In this document: positions 37,815 to 46,034 of the stretch, piece after piece
Numbering within the stretch: the stretch's first letter is position 1
Layout of the letters: the number at the start of each line of letters is the position of its first letter
From: Leptolyngbya sp. FACHB-261
Lineage (GTDB): Bacteria > Cyanobacteriota > Cyanobacteriia > FACHB-261
NCBI RefSeq assembly: GCF_014696065.1
Contig: NZ_JACJPL010000004.1
Coordinates: 62,001-126,000, forward strand
Reading direction: 5' to 3'
DNA: 64,000 bases
Made by a program: the position numbers and the translations under genes
The notes under the pieces: generated by a model
Seen by the model: the letters and a program-made list of their open reading frames with translations, nothing else
Told to the model about the DNA's origin: nothing
The model's database searches: none

Positions 37815-37985
37815 TTAGCTGAGCTGACGCTTCTCAGCTTCCAGCAGGTTCAGCAGTTGAGTATCGCCTTTGCTGCGGGCAACTTCCATCCGGCGCTCTA
37901 GAGAGGCCATCATGCTGACACGGTGACTAGCCTGGGCTTGCGCTTGGGCTTGAGGTGAAATTTTGTTCGCTATGAGCTTTCTCAT
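37815..37985 (-). CDS. pirA: PirA-like small protein (56 aa)
   Basis: A 56-codon frame below the usual length cut. After a Gln/Ala-rich start (ISPQAQAQAQASHRV) comes LERRMEVARSKGDTQLLNLL and LEAEKRQLS. This fits the pattern I recall for PirA, the PII-interacting regulator of arginine synthesis in cyanobacteria (about 50 aa, RRxEVARxKGDxxL..MLExE). PirA would bind PII (GlnB) and lessen its activation of the arginine-pathway kinase NAGK. The gene sits between a shared terminator and a 5' leader with a long structured stem (38023-38086), consistent with nitrogen control. The family assignment is from memory and should be checked. Confidence 0.5.
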   Translation of the reverse strand: MRKLIANKISPQAQAQAQASHRVSMMASLERRMEVARSKGDTQLLNLLEAEKRQLS

Positions 37986-38022
37986 TGTTTTATCTGGGCT
38001 ATGCTTACCTGCTTAGCTTATC

Positions 38023-38086
38023 ACCCTCAAAGCTAAAAACCCTACTACAGATGGCTGAGTCCTCCTGTAGATAAAGCCTTGAGGGT
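38023..38086 (-). promoter_or_regulatory. structured leader of the PirA-like gene
   Basis: On the minus strand ACCCTCAAGGCT (38086-38075) pairs with AGCTTTGAGGGT (38034-38023; 12 bp, one G-U), and inside it CTACAG pairs with CTGTAG (38070-38065 with 38050-38045). A small hairpin GTAGC-CTTC-GCTAC lies just upstream. This could be a riboswitch-like leader; I do not see the conserved bases of the glutamine (glnA) riboswitch. On the plus strand it could instead be a weak terminator. Confidence 0.4.
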
Positions 38087-38228
38087 TTTGTAGCGAAGGC
38101 TACGATAAGCATCCGAATCATATGCGTCAGACCAAGGTTCTATTTAGAAAGTCAGAAAAATTTAACAAGGGCCTCGCTACACTTAGAAACTGACGTCTCT
38201 GGAGCAGAGTGCCTGCTAATTGCCCCCT

Positions 38229-38840
38229 ATGTCCGGCCCTTCCTCTGACCCAACTGTCTCGACAGACTCAGCAACGACTGGCCGTTGGCTACGAAACTTT
38301 CTGGTTGCTCTAGCTGTTGTGGTGCTAAGTGCCAGCCTGTTCTGGGGAGTCCGGTTGCAGGGCAGTCGCACCTCACTCAACACGATGGCGGAAACCGGTG
38401 TACCCATTGAGGTCGCACAAACCAATCCACTGCCCACCCTGGTGGAGTTCTACGCAGATTGGTGTACCAGTTGTCAGGCAATGGCCCCAATGATGGCGGA
38501 TTTGCGACAGCGCTACGCAGAGCAGATCAATTTTGTGATGCTCAATGTTGACAACTCCAAGTGGTTACCTGAAGTTAGCCGTTATCAGGTTGATGGCATT
38601 CCTCATTTCGTCTTTCTAGACGCTGCCAATCAAGAGCTGGCCTCTGCTATCGGGGAACAACCCCGCTTGGTCATGGAGCGCAACCTACAGGCCCTTGCAA
38701 TGGCTCAACCCCAATTGCCTGAGGTCCAACGGCCAGCTGGGCAAACCTCAACCTTCCAATCTCCTACCTCGGGCAGTCCAGAAGTTAGTCGGGTGAAAGT
38801 GGACCAAACTAGCCCTCGTGCTCACGGCAATGGTCTTTAA
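38229..38840 (+). CDS. txlA: thylakoid thioredoxin-like protein TxlA/HCF164 type
   Basis: 203 aa from ATG 38229 (a TTG lies at 38220). One membrane anchor near residues 22-42 (FLVALAVVVLSASLFWG). A thioredoxin fold follows: LVEFYADWCTSCQAMAPM with active-site Cys79 and Cys82, and GIPHFVFLD with the cis-Pro. HCF164/TxlA keeps the lumen reduced for cytochrome b6f assembly. The C-terminal 45 residues are a hydrophilic Pro/Ser/Thr-rich tail. Confidence 0.9.
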   Translation: MSGPSSDPTVSTDSATTGRWLRNFLVALAVVVLSASLFWGVRLQGSRTSLNTMAETGVPIEVAQTNPLPTLVEFYADWCTSCQAMAPMMADLRQRYAEQINFVMLNVDNSKWLPEVSRYQVDGIPHFVFLDAANQELASAIGEQPRLVMERNLQALAMAQPQLPEVQRPAGQTSTFQSPTSGSPEVSRVKVDQTSPRAHGNGL

Positions 38841-39159
38841 ATCCCTCTAAGGGGAGGTAAATTTAGCTCTTGCTGGCGAGAGTATGAGCTGGATTAGTGA
38901 TAGTGTCAGTCGCTGCTAGCCCTCTTGGGTACTGGCCTCGACGCACTTTCAGAGCCCATTTACTTTCAGGACCCATGTAAGTGGGTCTGCGCTCGATTAA
39001 TGCCGTTTGGGTGACCAGCACTGGTTAGTGGAAGGGGTCAACCTGTTTAGGCAAGGGTGTCTAGACCGGCTTAAAGCTTCAAGGACTGCTTCTTCAGAGG
39101 CGAGTTCAGAAGCGTAAACCCAAAATAACAACCCCCTTTGTTGGGTCAACCTGTCGTAG
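38841..39159 (+). other. intergenic stretch with hairpin
   Basis: No gene seen. GACCCA (38970-38975) and TGGGTC (38982-38987) form a small hairpin, possibly part of the txlA terminator. Confidence 0.35.
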
Positions 39160-39522
39160 GTGTTCTCTGTGTTGATTCTGGAACGTTCTGCTGTAGAGCC
39201 TTGCCGCATTCATACAGGCAAGGCTGAGCAACTAGGCTTATGTTACCGAAGCCAGCTCTACCGCTATGCTGGCTGTTTTCCAAGTAACCAAATGAGCGCT
39301 GCCGTGCGCGCCTGTCGGGAAGTGTTAGAGCGAGAAGAGCTGGCAGTTCTGGTTCATACCCCTCGGGGCTACAGTCTTTGGCTCCAGTGTCGCTCCCCCA
39401 CGCATCGAAGCCAGAATCTGCCCTTGACCGACCTCGATACATTAATCAGTAAGTTTGGCTACGATGCTGAACTGCCAATGGATCTGGAGTTACCCCAACG
39501 CTTTCAGGCTTACATTCACTAG
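39160..39522 (+). CDS. conserved hypothetical protein
   Basis: 120 aa from a GTG. No family recognised. Residues 36-70 (YAGCFPSNQMSAAVRACREVLEREELAVLVH) look like a compact alpha/beta unit, and four Cys are spread through the first 80 residues without a zinc-finger spacing. The gene ends 20 nt before the convergent two-RCK gene. It could be spurious, but its codon use and lack of stops fit the neighbours. Confidence 0.4.
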   Translation: MFSVLILERSAVEPCRIHTGKAEQLGLCYRSQLYRYAGCFPSNQMSAAVRACREVLEREELAVLVHTPRGYSLWLQCRSPTHRSQNLPLTDLDTLISKFGYDAELPMDLELPQRFQAYIH

Positions 39523-39541
39523 AGGTTCTAGAGGTTAGGAT

Positions 39542-41638
39542 TCAAAGCTTCCAGTCACGGATACTAGTGCGCACCCCACAACGCTCTAGGGCTGTATGGA
39601 GTCGGTAAGCTTGAAGAGCATAAAGCGGTTGAGGCAGGACCCGCGGTAGGCGAGTCAGCAGTGCTTGAGCGTGGTTGAGATTGCAATCGAGATGCCGAGT
39701 CAGAACCTGCACGACATCCAAAGCGTCAACATTAGGCCGCATCTGCTCCAAGGTGAGATGCCATTGGCGCGGCAGCATGGTTCCCTGCTCAATACTTTGC
39801 AAGCTACTAGAGGTTGCTAAAACGACTAGGCGGTCACCCGCCTGCAAGCGCAGCCCCTTGTCATAGCGTGGGCAAAGCGTCGCGCTGCCACCTGGGCTCT
39901 GGTGCAGTACGGGCACGACTGAGTAACCGTAAGCTACCTCAGCCAAGAGTCGATCATGCAGGTTATCGCCAACTGTTACCTCGTATTCGGTAACCAGAAC
40001 GGTTCGCTCTTCCAGTTGAAATAGTGCCAGTACATTTTCACCTAGGCTCGCGGCAGCAAAGGCTTTAGCTGCCAGCACAGGAACACAAAGAATGCGGGCA
40101 AACGGCAGTAGACCAGCAACGTCTTCACTGAAACGGGCATCGGAGGTGCGAATGACCAAACGACAGCCTGGATTGAGAGAACGGGCCAGCAGAGAGATCT
40201 CCAGATTGATCAAATCGTCGCTAGTTGCAGCTAGCAAGCTGTGGGCTCGTTCGATCGCCACCTGCTGTAGCCCTGCAGCAGTGGTGCCACTGTCATAGAC
40301 AACTGGTAATTGTGGCAGAAGTTGGTCTTCGGGCATTTTGACCTCTAGCCCCACCAGGGGTTGCTGCTGCTCGACTAGCAAAGCCGCAATCTGCCGTCCC
40401 AGTCGCCCTAATCCCACCAGCACAATATGGCCGTGGCGTGGCAGCGGTGGTCGCCGCACCAGCCTTAGTCGGGCTGTCAGCAACCAGTTGGTTAGCTGTG
40501 CATAGAGCAGCCCCACCAGTACAGTGCCGGTAACGGTCAGCAATACACTAAACAGGCGCAAACCAAGAGCCATGCTACTGAAGGGTGGCGGCAGGTCTGC
40601 ATAAGTACCACCAATCACCATGACTAGAGCCGCAAATAAAGTCTCTGTCCAGGCTGGATTCTGGGGATTGCGGGGAAAAACAAAAATAGCAGTCAGGATC
40701 AAGCCCAGCAAAAACGTCAGAGCGAACAGGGTAACGCGGCTGGTACGCCCTAACTTGCTCCATCCTTGCTGCAATTGGCGATAGGCAGCAGCGAAGGTTG
40801 GCCAAGTTTGAATCGAGGGTGACTGCTTGTCCTGCTGGAGCAGTGAGCGCAGATGAGTCTGGTCAGTTGGGTTCTTGCTCGTCAGCAGTACCAACCGATC
40901 CCCTACTTGCAGGCGCTGCTCCGGTTGCCATAAATGAAATAGGGGTGGAGCTGTCTGAGCCTGAGCTAACGCACCTGGGCCTTTAGCTGCTTGAGGTGAG
41001 AGGTGCTGCAGCACCTGATAACTACCAGTGTTGACTTGATCGAGTTTCTGCCCCAACCAGGAGTCATCCGCAGTAATTGTGCGCTGGATGACCTGGAGCA
41101 GTTGGCCCCTCTCCTCTTTTGAAGTGCTGGATAGAGCATCCTTCGCCTGCCGTTGGCTTTTCAGTTCGAAGTAGCCCAGCACATCGGCATTCAGTGCGGC
41201 CAGTGCGAAGGCGGGGGCTGCTAGACGGCTGGGCTCAAAGGCAACAAAGTTGCCCAGGTAGTCGCCCAGCAGCTTGCTGAGATTCTGCTGCGAAGCCCGA
41301 ACGACTAAACGAACCTCAGGATTTAGGCGTCGGGCTGCCAGCGCCGCTTCTACATTTACTCGCTCGTTGTCACTCACTAGCAAGATGGCGCGGCAGTCTT
41401 TGATCCGAGCTTGGCTTAACACGTTGACCTGACGGCAATCGCCACAGACCAATAGGTCTAAATTCAGAGCGTTAGGGGTTGCTGGAGCCGTCAAATCAAC
41501 CGCGCTGACCAGAATTTCATAGCCCTTGAGGGCGCGGGTGCATTGGCTACCCAGACTTCCCAAGCCACAGACCATAACCCACTCTCGCGAAGTGTGGGAT
41601 TTAGACCCTGGGTGGCTCATACTGGTTGCCTTTGCCAT
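39542..41638 (-). CDS. two-RCK (TrkA-N) membrane protein, ion-channel-like
   Basis: 698 aa, or 692 from the ATG at 41620. The order is RCK/TrkA-N (residues 18-150, VMVCGLGSLGSQCTRAL), a TrkA-C-like part, two membrane helices around residues 303-385, and a second RCK with TrkA-C (HIVLVGLGRLGRQIAALLVEQ). Between the helices, where K+ channels carry TVGYGD, it reads GGTYADLPPP, so the selectivity filter is degenerate or the ion differs. GxGxxG sites suggest NAD or nucleotide binding. It resembles the TrkA-N/ion-channel family protein of cyanobacteria; transport activity is not shown. Confidence 0.8.
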   Translation of the reverse strand: MAKATSMSHPGSKSHTSREWVMVCGLGSLGSQCTRALKGYEILVSAVDLTAPATPNALNLDLLVCGDCRQVNVLSQARIKDCRAILLVSDNERVNVEAALAARRLNPEVRLVVRASQQNLSKLLGDYLGNFVAFEPSRLAAPAFALAALNADVLGYFELKSQRQAKDALSSTSKEERGQLLQVIQRTITADDSWLGQKLDQVNTGSYQVLQHLSPQAAKGPGALAQAQTAPPLFHLWQPEQRLQVGDRLVLLTSKNPTDQTHLRSLLQQDKQSPSIQTWPTFAAAYRQLQQGWSKLGRTSRVTLFALTFLLGLILTAIFVFPRNPQNPAWTETLFAALVMVIGGTYADLPPPFSSMALGLRLFSVLLTVTGTVLVGLLYAQLTNWLLTARLRLVRRPPLPRHGHIVLVGLGRLGRQIAALLVEQQQPLVGLEVKMPEDQLLPQLPVVYDSGTTAAGLQQVAIERAHSLLAATSDDLINLEISLLARSLNPGCRLVIRTSDARFSEDVAGLLPFARILCVPVLAAKAFAAASLGENVLALFQLEERTVLVTEYEVTVGDNLHDRLLAEVAYGYSVVPVLHQSPGGSATLCPRYDKGLRLQAGDRLVVLATSSSLQSIEQGTMLPRQWHLTLEQMRPNVDALDVVQVLTRHLDCNLNHAQALLTRLPRVLPQPLYALQAYRLHTALERCGVRTSIRDWKL

Positions 41639-41673
41639 GCCGCTTTGACACCAGAATAAGCGCTCCGCCCGTT

Positions 41674-41748
41674 AACTAGTCAGCCAATAACTGGTCGGCC
41701 AATAACTGACTGGCAAGTAATTAGTCAGCACGCAATCAGTCAGCGATT
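41674..41748. repeat. five tandem 15-nt repeats in a divergent promoter
   Basis: AACTAGTCAGCCAAT, AACTGGTCGGCCAAT, AACTGACTGGCAAGT, AATTAGTCAGCACGC, AATCAGTCAGCGATT. All are in phase and gap-free, between the two-RCK gene (start about 41620-41638) and the DUF2808 gene (start 41792). They may be binding sites. Confidence 0.85.
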
Positions 41749-41791
41749 AGACAGAATAGAAAAAGAGTGCTTTGTTTCCTGGCGTTGATTT

Positions 41792-42343
41792 ATGAATACC
41801 CGTTTCTTATCTGCCTGTGCTCTATTGCTGGGCACCTTGTTGCCCACTTCTGCCCTGGCGGTTCGTCTGAGCAGTGGGCAAGTTTACTTTGACCGCCCTC
41901 CCCGTCTACTGGGGGCAGCAACCACCTTTAACGCCGCGCGTGTTTGGGGGGCCACTTATCGCTTTACCCTCGCAGTGCCAGAAGATGCTGGGGAACCGCT
42001 ACAGCGAGTCACCATCGCTCAGCGCGAGAACGTTGATGAAGTTGCCTTTGACTTGGATGAGAGCCGTGCCTTTGCAGGGACTGGCTTTCGGGGTCGACAG
42101 CCGTTCAACATTGCCAGTGTCACTGAGGAGCCTGCTTCCAATGCCGTCACTGTAGTGTTTGATCCCCCCGTGCCTCCTGGCAACACAGTCACGATTACCC
42201 TAAGACCGGATCGCAATCCCGATTTTGGTGGCGTTTACCTGTTTGGCGTGACGGCTTTTCCCGCTGGAGAGAATAGCTATGGTCAATTTTTGGGCTACGG
42301 TCGCCTGAACTTCTACGACAACGGCGGCCACGACTTTCTCTAA
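41792..42343 (+). CDS. DUF2808 secreted protein
   Basis: 183 aa with a clear signal peptide (MNTRFLSACALLLGTLLPTSALA). The rest, VRLSSGQVYFDRPPRLLGAATTF to FGVTAFPAGENSYGQFLGYGRLNFYD, fits DUF2808, which in cyanobacteria contains small secreted beta-rich proteins of unknown function. The 15-nt repeats sit 40 nt upstream, so its expression may be regulated through them. Confidence 0.9.
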   Translation: MNTRFLSACALLLGTLLPTSALAVRLSSGQVYFDRPPRLLGAATTFNAARVWGATYRFTLAVPEDAGEPLQRVTIAQRENVDEVAFDLDESRAFAGTGFRGRQPFNIASVTEEPASNAVTVVFDPPVPPGNTVTITLRPDRNPDFGGVYLFGVTAFPAGENSYGQFLGYGRLNFYDNGGHDFL

Positions 42344-42392
42344 GGCAGCACTGCTGTATTTCTGGAAATGCTCTAACGAAACAATCTAGCGA

Positions 42393-42758
42393 TTATTGGC
42401 TGCTGCGGAAGTGATTACCGAGATGCTCCCAGGTCGAGGCCCAGTCCTTGCAGCTAGGTGCTTCCGGGCCGTAGGGGTACATGGCGCAAACTAGCATGGT
42501 TTCGCCATAGACCTGGCCATGATAATGGCGGCAACCGACACAGGCCGAATGCCCATCGGCTATTGGCTGAACACTCTGGGTGACAGACTCGCCCACGACC
42601 TCACAGGATGCCACTAATGGTTCTGCTAGCTCTAGCAGGTCCACCATCGCTTCATCAAGGGCAATCTCCAGGCTGAAGGCAGCCTCATCTAGCGCCGCCA
42701 CCACACGGTCAGCCACCTCATCGCAGGCTCGCCAAAATTCTTGTAGCAGGTCATTCAT
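42393..42758 (-). CDS. conserved Cys-rich cyanobacterial protein
   Basis: 121 aa. The N-terminal two-thirds is one long acidic amphipathic helix (EFWRACDEVADRVVAALDEAAFSLEIALDE). The C-terminal part has CVGCRHYHGQVY, then LVCAMYPYG and PSCKDW, a possible metal or Fe-S site from four Cys. I know similar small proteins in cyanobacteria but no function. It is divergent from the DUF721 gene. Confidence 0.6.
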   Translation of the reverse strand: MNDLLQEFWRACDEVADRVVAALDEAAFSLEIALDEAMVDLLELAEPLVASCEVVGESVTQSVQPIADGHSACVGCRHYHGQVYGETMLVCAMYPYGPEAPSCKDWASTWEHLGNHFRSSQ

Positions 42759-42870
42759 AGCCAGGATTGAGATCGCATTCCCTTCAGGATAGAAGAATTT
42801 CGAAGCGGCTGAAGACCGCAGACTGTGCGAGACTAGCTGAGCAACAAGCCTAAAATTCTAGGGGACTGGC

Positions 42871-43542
42871 ATGGCGTGGGAAGCATCAGGCCAGGTACTG
42901 AGCAACCTCCAGAACCGTGAGGATTGGCTGGGCGGTCAACAATTTTCACGCATTCTTCACCATTGGGCAGAGATTGTGGGCCCGGTGGTGGCCGCGTCAA
43001 CACGACCAGTCAGTGTACAACGGCAAGTGCTTCAGGTAGCGGTTGCCAGCTCAGTGTGGGCTCAAACGCTTGCCTTTGAGCGACCCCGGATTTTAGCCAA
43101 GCTCAACCCACTGCTTCCCGAGCCCTTAGCCGATTTGCACTTCTCAGCTGCCCGCTGGCATACTCGGGTTCAACCCGCTAAGCCAGTTGCCGGTCGCAAG
43201 CCGCCGCTGACCCGTTCTAGTGAGCGCCCCAGCGCTAGCGCCCAAGTCCAACGCCAGTTGTGGGAAGCTCATCCCAGTCGGGTGACCAGTGGGGTTGATG
43301 GTTCTGTGCAAGTGGGTCAAGCTCCTAGCATCGAAGCACACAATGAGCCAAGCCCTGAGCTAAACAATCCAATGACTGCTTTTCAGACTTGGGCTGCTGC
43401 TATGCAGGGGCGTAGCCGCCATTTGCCTTTGTGTCCGAGCTGTGCTTGTCCCACTCCAGTGGGTGAACTCAAGCACTGGTCAATGTGTTCGGTTTGTCTG
43501 GCTCGTCAGCGTCGTCTGGCCACTTTCTCGCCGGATGTCTGA
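42871..43542 (+). CDS. DUF721/DciA-like protein
   Basis: 223 aa. Residues 5-95 fit DUF721: SNLQNREDWLGGQQFSRILHHWAEIVGPVVAASTRPVSVQRQVLQVAV, with the LNPLLPEPLADLHF end. DciA proteins bind the replicative helicase DnaB and load it in bacteria that lack DnaC. A Pro/Ser linker follows, and the last 30 residues carry CPSC-x17-CSVC, a zinc-ribbon-like pair. A DnaC-like ATPase also exists in this window, so which one loads DnaB here is an open question. Confidence 0.8.
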   Translation: MAWEASGQVLSNLQNREDWLGGQQFSRILHHWAEIVGPVVAASTRPVSVQRQVLQVAVASSVWAQTLAFERPRILAKLNPLLPEPLADLHFSAARWHTRVQPAKPVAGRKPPLTRSSERPSASAQVQRQLWEAHPSRVTSGVDGSVQVGQAPSIEAHNEPSPELNNPMTAFQTWAAAMQGRSRHLPLCPSCACPTPVGELKHWSMCSVCLARQRRLATFSPDV

Positions 43543-43592
43543 AATTGCTGATTTTTTGCATTCTGTCTTTCTAGAACTGGCCTGGAACTAGC

Positions 43593-45062
43593 ATGACTCT
43601 CAAGCGACTTCTCCTCAGCTTGCTGACCGCAGTGGTTTTGCTCCTCGTGGGCCGATCTCTATGGACGAGTGTGCAGCAGGTTCAGCCCCAATCCCGCCTG
43701 GATCTTTATCAGACCGACTTGATCCTGCAAGCGGCCAGTTGGCAGCCCGACTCCAAGGAAACGGACTTTCAGCTGGTGGTGGCCCGACTGCTAGGGGAAG
43801 ATCCTGTTGCTAATGCTCTCGAACAGTATCAAGAGCTCAAGACGACCCTGGCGAACACATCTACTGATGATCCAACCAGTGCTCCACCGGAACGTCCAGC
43901 TGCTTTAGACCTTCAAATCGGGCTGTTGCAGGTTAGCGCCGGACGAGTGACAGATGCGTTAAAAACCTGGGCTGAGCTAGTCAAGCTACAACCTGACTCA
44001 GCCCAAGCGATAACCGCTCAGGTTTTGACGGGTTTATGGGGTGAGCCAGCGCAGTTGCTACCGGATGGCGAAGTGCTCATTCAGCAGACCCTTAGTGGCT
44101 GGTACGCTAATCAGGCTTTGGCTCGGTTGTACGAACTGCAACAGCGAAGGGACGCCCTTACCCAGTTGCAAACCAAGCAGCAAGTAGCTGCGACTCAGTC
44201 TCTGCTGCGCCTGGCGATAGTGGGTGGACTGCCTGCTCTGGGCAGTCTATTGGGCTTGGGGTTGATAGTGGGGCTACTTGTCCAACGTTTGGTTGCACCA
44301 AAGCGCTCGATCCTTCTACCCAGTGACGCTCAAATGGCCTGGTCTGTCCCCTGGCAGGGCGAGACCGTCTGGGAAGTCATGGTTTTGTGGTTTGCGGCTT
44401 TTTTGGGTCTAGGGCAGTTAGTAGTTCCTCTGGTCCTGCTCGCCTGGCAACAAATGGGTTTACTCGCCAATCCTCTAGACTTTCGCGGTCAAGCCATTTA
44501 CGTGCTGCTGAGCTACGGAGCCATGGTGCTAGCTGGGGTCACAATTTTGGTGACAGTCTTGCGGCGATTTGCCCCTTTGCCGCAAGACTGGTTCCGCTTT
44601 CACTTCAATGGCAGTGGCTTTCTCTGGGGGATCGGGGGCTATTTGAGTGCCTTACCTCTGGTCATCATTGTGTCCCTCTTGAATGCAAAGCTGCTCCAAG
44701 GACGGGGCGGCGGCAACCCTCTGTTGACGGTGATTCTGGACAGTCAGGACACAGTTGCTAAGGCGATTTTGCTGTCAGTAGTAGCAATAGCAGCCCCAGT
44801 GTTTGAGGAGTTACTGTTCCGAGGTTTCCTGCTACCTTCTCTGACCCGATATCTGCCAGTAGGCTGGGCGCTGCTCTTCAGTAGTATTCTTTTTGCGATT
44901 GCCCACCTCAACTTGTCTGACGTGCTGCCATTGACTGTCCTGGGCTGTGTCTTAGGCTTTATCTACCTGCGCTCACGTAACTTAATGGCTCCCATGCTGC
45001 TGCACAGTTGCTGGAACAGTGGCTCCTTCCTAGCTCTGCTGATCTTGGGGGGCAACACCTAG
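43593..45062 (+). CDS. CPBP family intramembrane glutamic endopeptidase
   Basis: 489 aa. Residues 1-210 are a TM helix plus a soluble TPR-like helical part. The C-terminal half has six to seven membrane helices with the CPBP/Abi motifs FEELLFRGFLLPSL (Glu-Glu and Arg) and FAIAHLNLSDVLPL (His), and LLHSCWNS. Such enzymes process prenylated or membrane proteins, as in type II CAAX proteases; the substrate is unknown. The N-terminal extension of about 200 residues is typical of the cyanobacterial branch. Confidence 0.9.
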   Translation: MTLKRLLLSLLTAVVLLLVGRSLWTSVQQVQPQSRLDLYQTDLILQAASWQPDSKETDFQLVVARLLGEDPVANALEQYQELKTTLANTSTDDPTSAPPERPAALDLQIGLLQVSAGRVTDALKTWAELVKLQPDSAQAITAQVLTGLWGEPAQLLPDGEVLIQQTLSGWYANQALARLYELQQRRDALTQLQTKQQVAATQSLLRLAIVGGLPALGSLLGLGLIVGLLVQRLVAPKRSILLPSDAQMAWSVPWQGETVWEVMVLWFAAFLGLGQLVVPLVLLAWQQMGLLANPLDFRGQAIYVLLSYGAMVLAGVTILVTVLRRFAPLPQDWFRFHFNGSGFLWGIGGYLSALPLVIIVSLLNAKLLQGRGGGNPLLTVILDSQDTVAKAILLSVVAIAAPVFEELLFRGFLLPSLTRYLPVGWALLFSSILFAIAHLNLSDVLPLTVLGCVLGFIYLRSRNLMAPMLLHSCWNSGSFLALLILGGNT

Positions 45063-45114
45063 TCGAGACCAGCAGTCTCAATTAATTGGCTAGAGAGTGA
45101 CAACAACTCAAGCT

Positions 45115-45810
45115 TCAGGCTGCGGCTGCAGGTAGCTGTAAAACAACCGCACTGAAGCCATCACTCCGACGCTCGCAAGTCAGACCGCCACCCTGAATCT
45201 CAACTCGCTTACAGCACAGAGCGATCTCAGGGGCAAAATCTTCAGCACTATCAGCAGCGACGAAGCGCTGGGCTGCAACCCACAGGCGCACGCCTTTAGG
45301 AGCTACGGCGGCGGCACCCACAATTAAAGGACTATTAGGCTCAGAGTGGCGACGAGCTCGTCCTAACAACTCCATGAGCACGGCCTCGGTTTGCTCAGAG
45401 TCTGCCAGTAAGGGTGGCAAGGGCGACGCGAACTCCCGCACTAACCGCTCACCGAAACCAGAGGTTACCAGTTCTATCAGGGGCAGGGTTGGTAAGGGTC
45501 GTAGGTCTAGAGGGATCTGGCCAGCCTCCAATTTCTGCAGTAACAGAGTATCGCTCACCAAGCTGCTTAACCCCTGAACCTCGCCTGTGAAGGTAGCTAA
45601 GGGTGATACCCAAGCCTCGACCGGCTGGTTCTCAAGTTGGTGGAGCTGAGTCTCGAAAATTTGCAATGAACGCTGCGCACGCTGGCTCAAAGCAGTTAAG
45701 ACCCGTCGCTGGGCGGACAATTGCTGCCTGAGCCGTTCGTTCTCAGCTCGAATGCTATGCAAGCAGGGCCGCTCAGGCGCAACTAACGCTTCGGTTACAA
45801 AATTTGACAT
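45115..45810 (-). CDS. degenerate sensor histidine kinase-like protein
   Basis: 231 aa from ATG 45810; the frame is open to 45873. Residues 20-60 are a coiled coil (NERLRQQLSAQRRVLTAL). LVSDTLLLQKLEAGQIPLDLRPLPTLPL has the kinase DHp-to-ATPase layout, but no phosphoacceptor His lies in the expected H-box. In the N-box, LLGRARRHSEPNSPLIVG replaces the usual ...DNAxxHxPxGG: the ATP-Mg-binding Asn is Arg. No G1 DxGxG is visible. It may be a scaffold or pseudokinase for another two-component partner. An inverted repeat lies at its start. Confidence 0.7.
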   Translation of the reverse strand: MSNFVTEALVAPERPCLHSIRAENERLRQQLSAQRRVLTALSQRAQRSLQIFETQLHQLENQPVEAWVSPLATFTGEVQGLSSLVSDTLLLQKLEAGQIPLDLRPLPTLPLIELVTSGFGERLVREFASPLPPLLADSEQTEAVLMELLGRARRHSEPNSPLIVGAAAVAPKGVRLWVAAQRFVAADSAEDFAPEIALCCKRVEIQGGGLTCERRSDGFSAVVLQLPAAAA

Positions 45811-45849
45811 TAGTGTTAAGTTTTTTATTAAAAGCTTAACGATTAATGT
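45807..45849. promoter_or_regulatory. inverted repeat at the pseudokinase start
   Basis: ACATTAGTGTTAAG (45807-45820) and CTTAACGATTAATGT (45835-45849) are near-complementary around an AT-rich spacer, covering the ATG at 45808-45810. A good candidate operator for self-control. Confidence 0.4.
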
Positions 45850-45944
45850 AACAGAACTTCTAGGCAGGCTCAATCCCTCAAACTGCCTGTATGTGCCGGC
45901 TCTGGGCCAGAAAGCCGACAGAGGTTGCTTTAGATAAAATTAAG

Positions 45945-45966
45945 GACTGCGACAAGGTTCGCAGTC
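45945..45966 (-). terminator. hairpin after mrp
   Basis: GACTGCGA / TCGCAGTC (8 bp, 6-nt loop) followed on the minus strand by CTTAATTTTATC. It is 69 nt beyond the mrp stop. Confidence 0.6.
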
Positions 45967-46034
45967 ATTCGAGCATGAAGTCTACGAAGTCTACATTGTC
46001 TACAGCTGAGGGCGAGGACAGAAAACGGAGGCGT

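Noticed and set aside
38023..38086. Glutamine (glnA) riboswitch before the PirA-like gene
   Set aside because: The stem layout is suggestive, but I do not see the conserved CGUUCA and GGACGGAAGUAGG-like bases.
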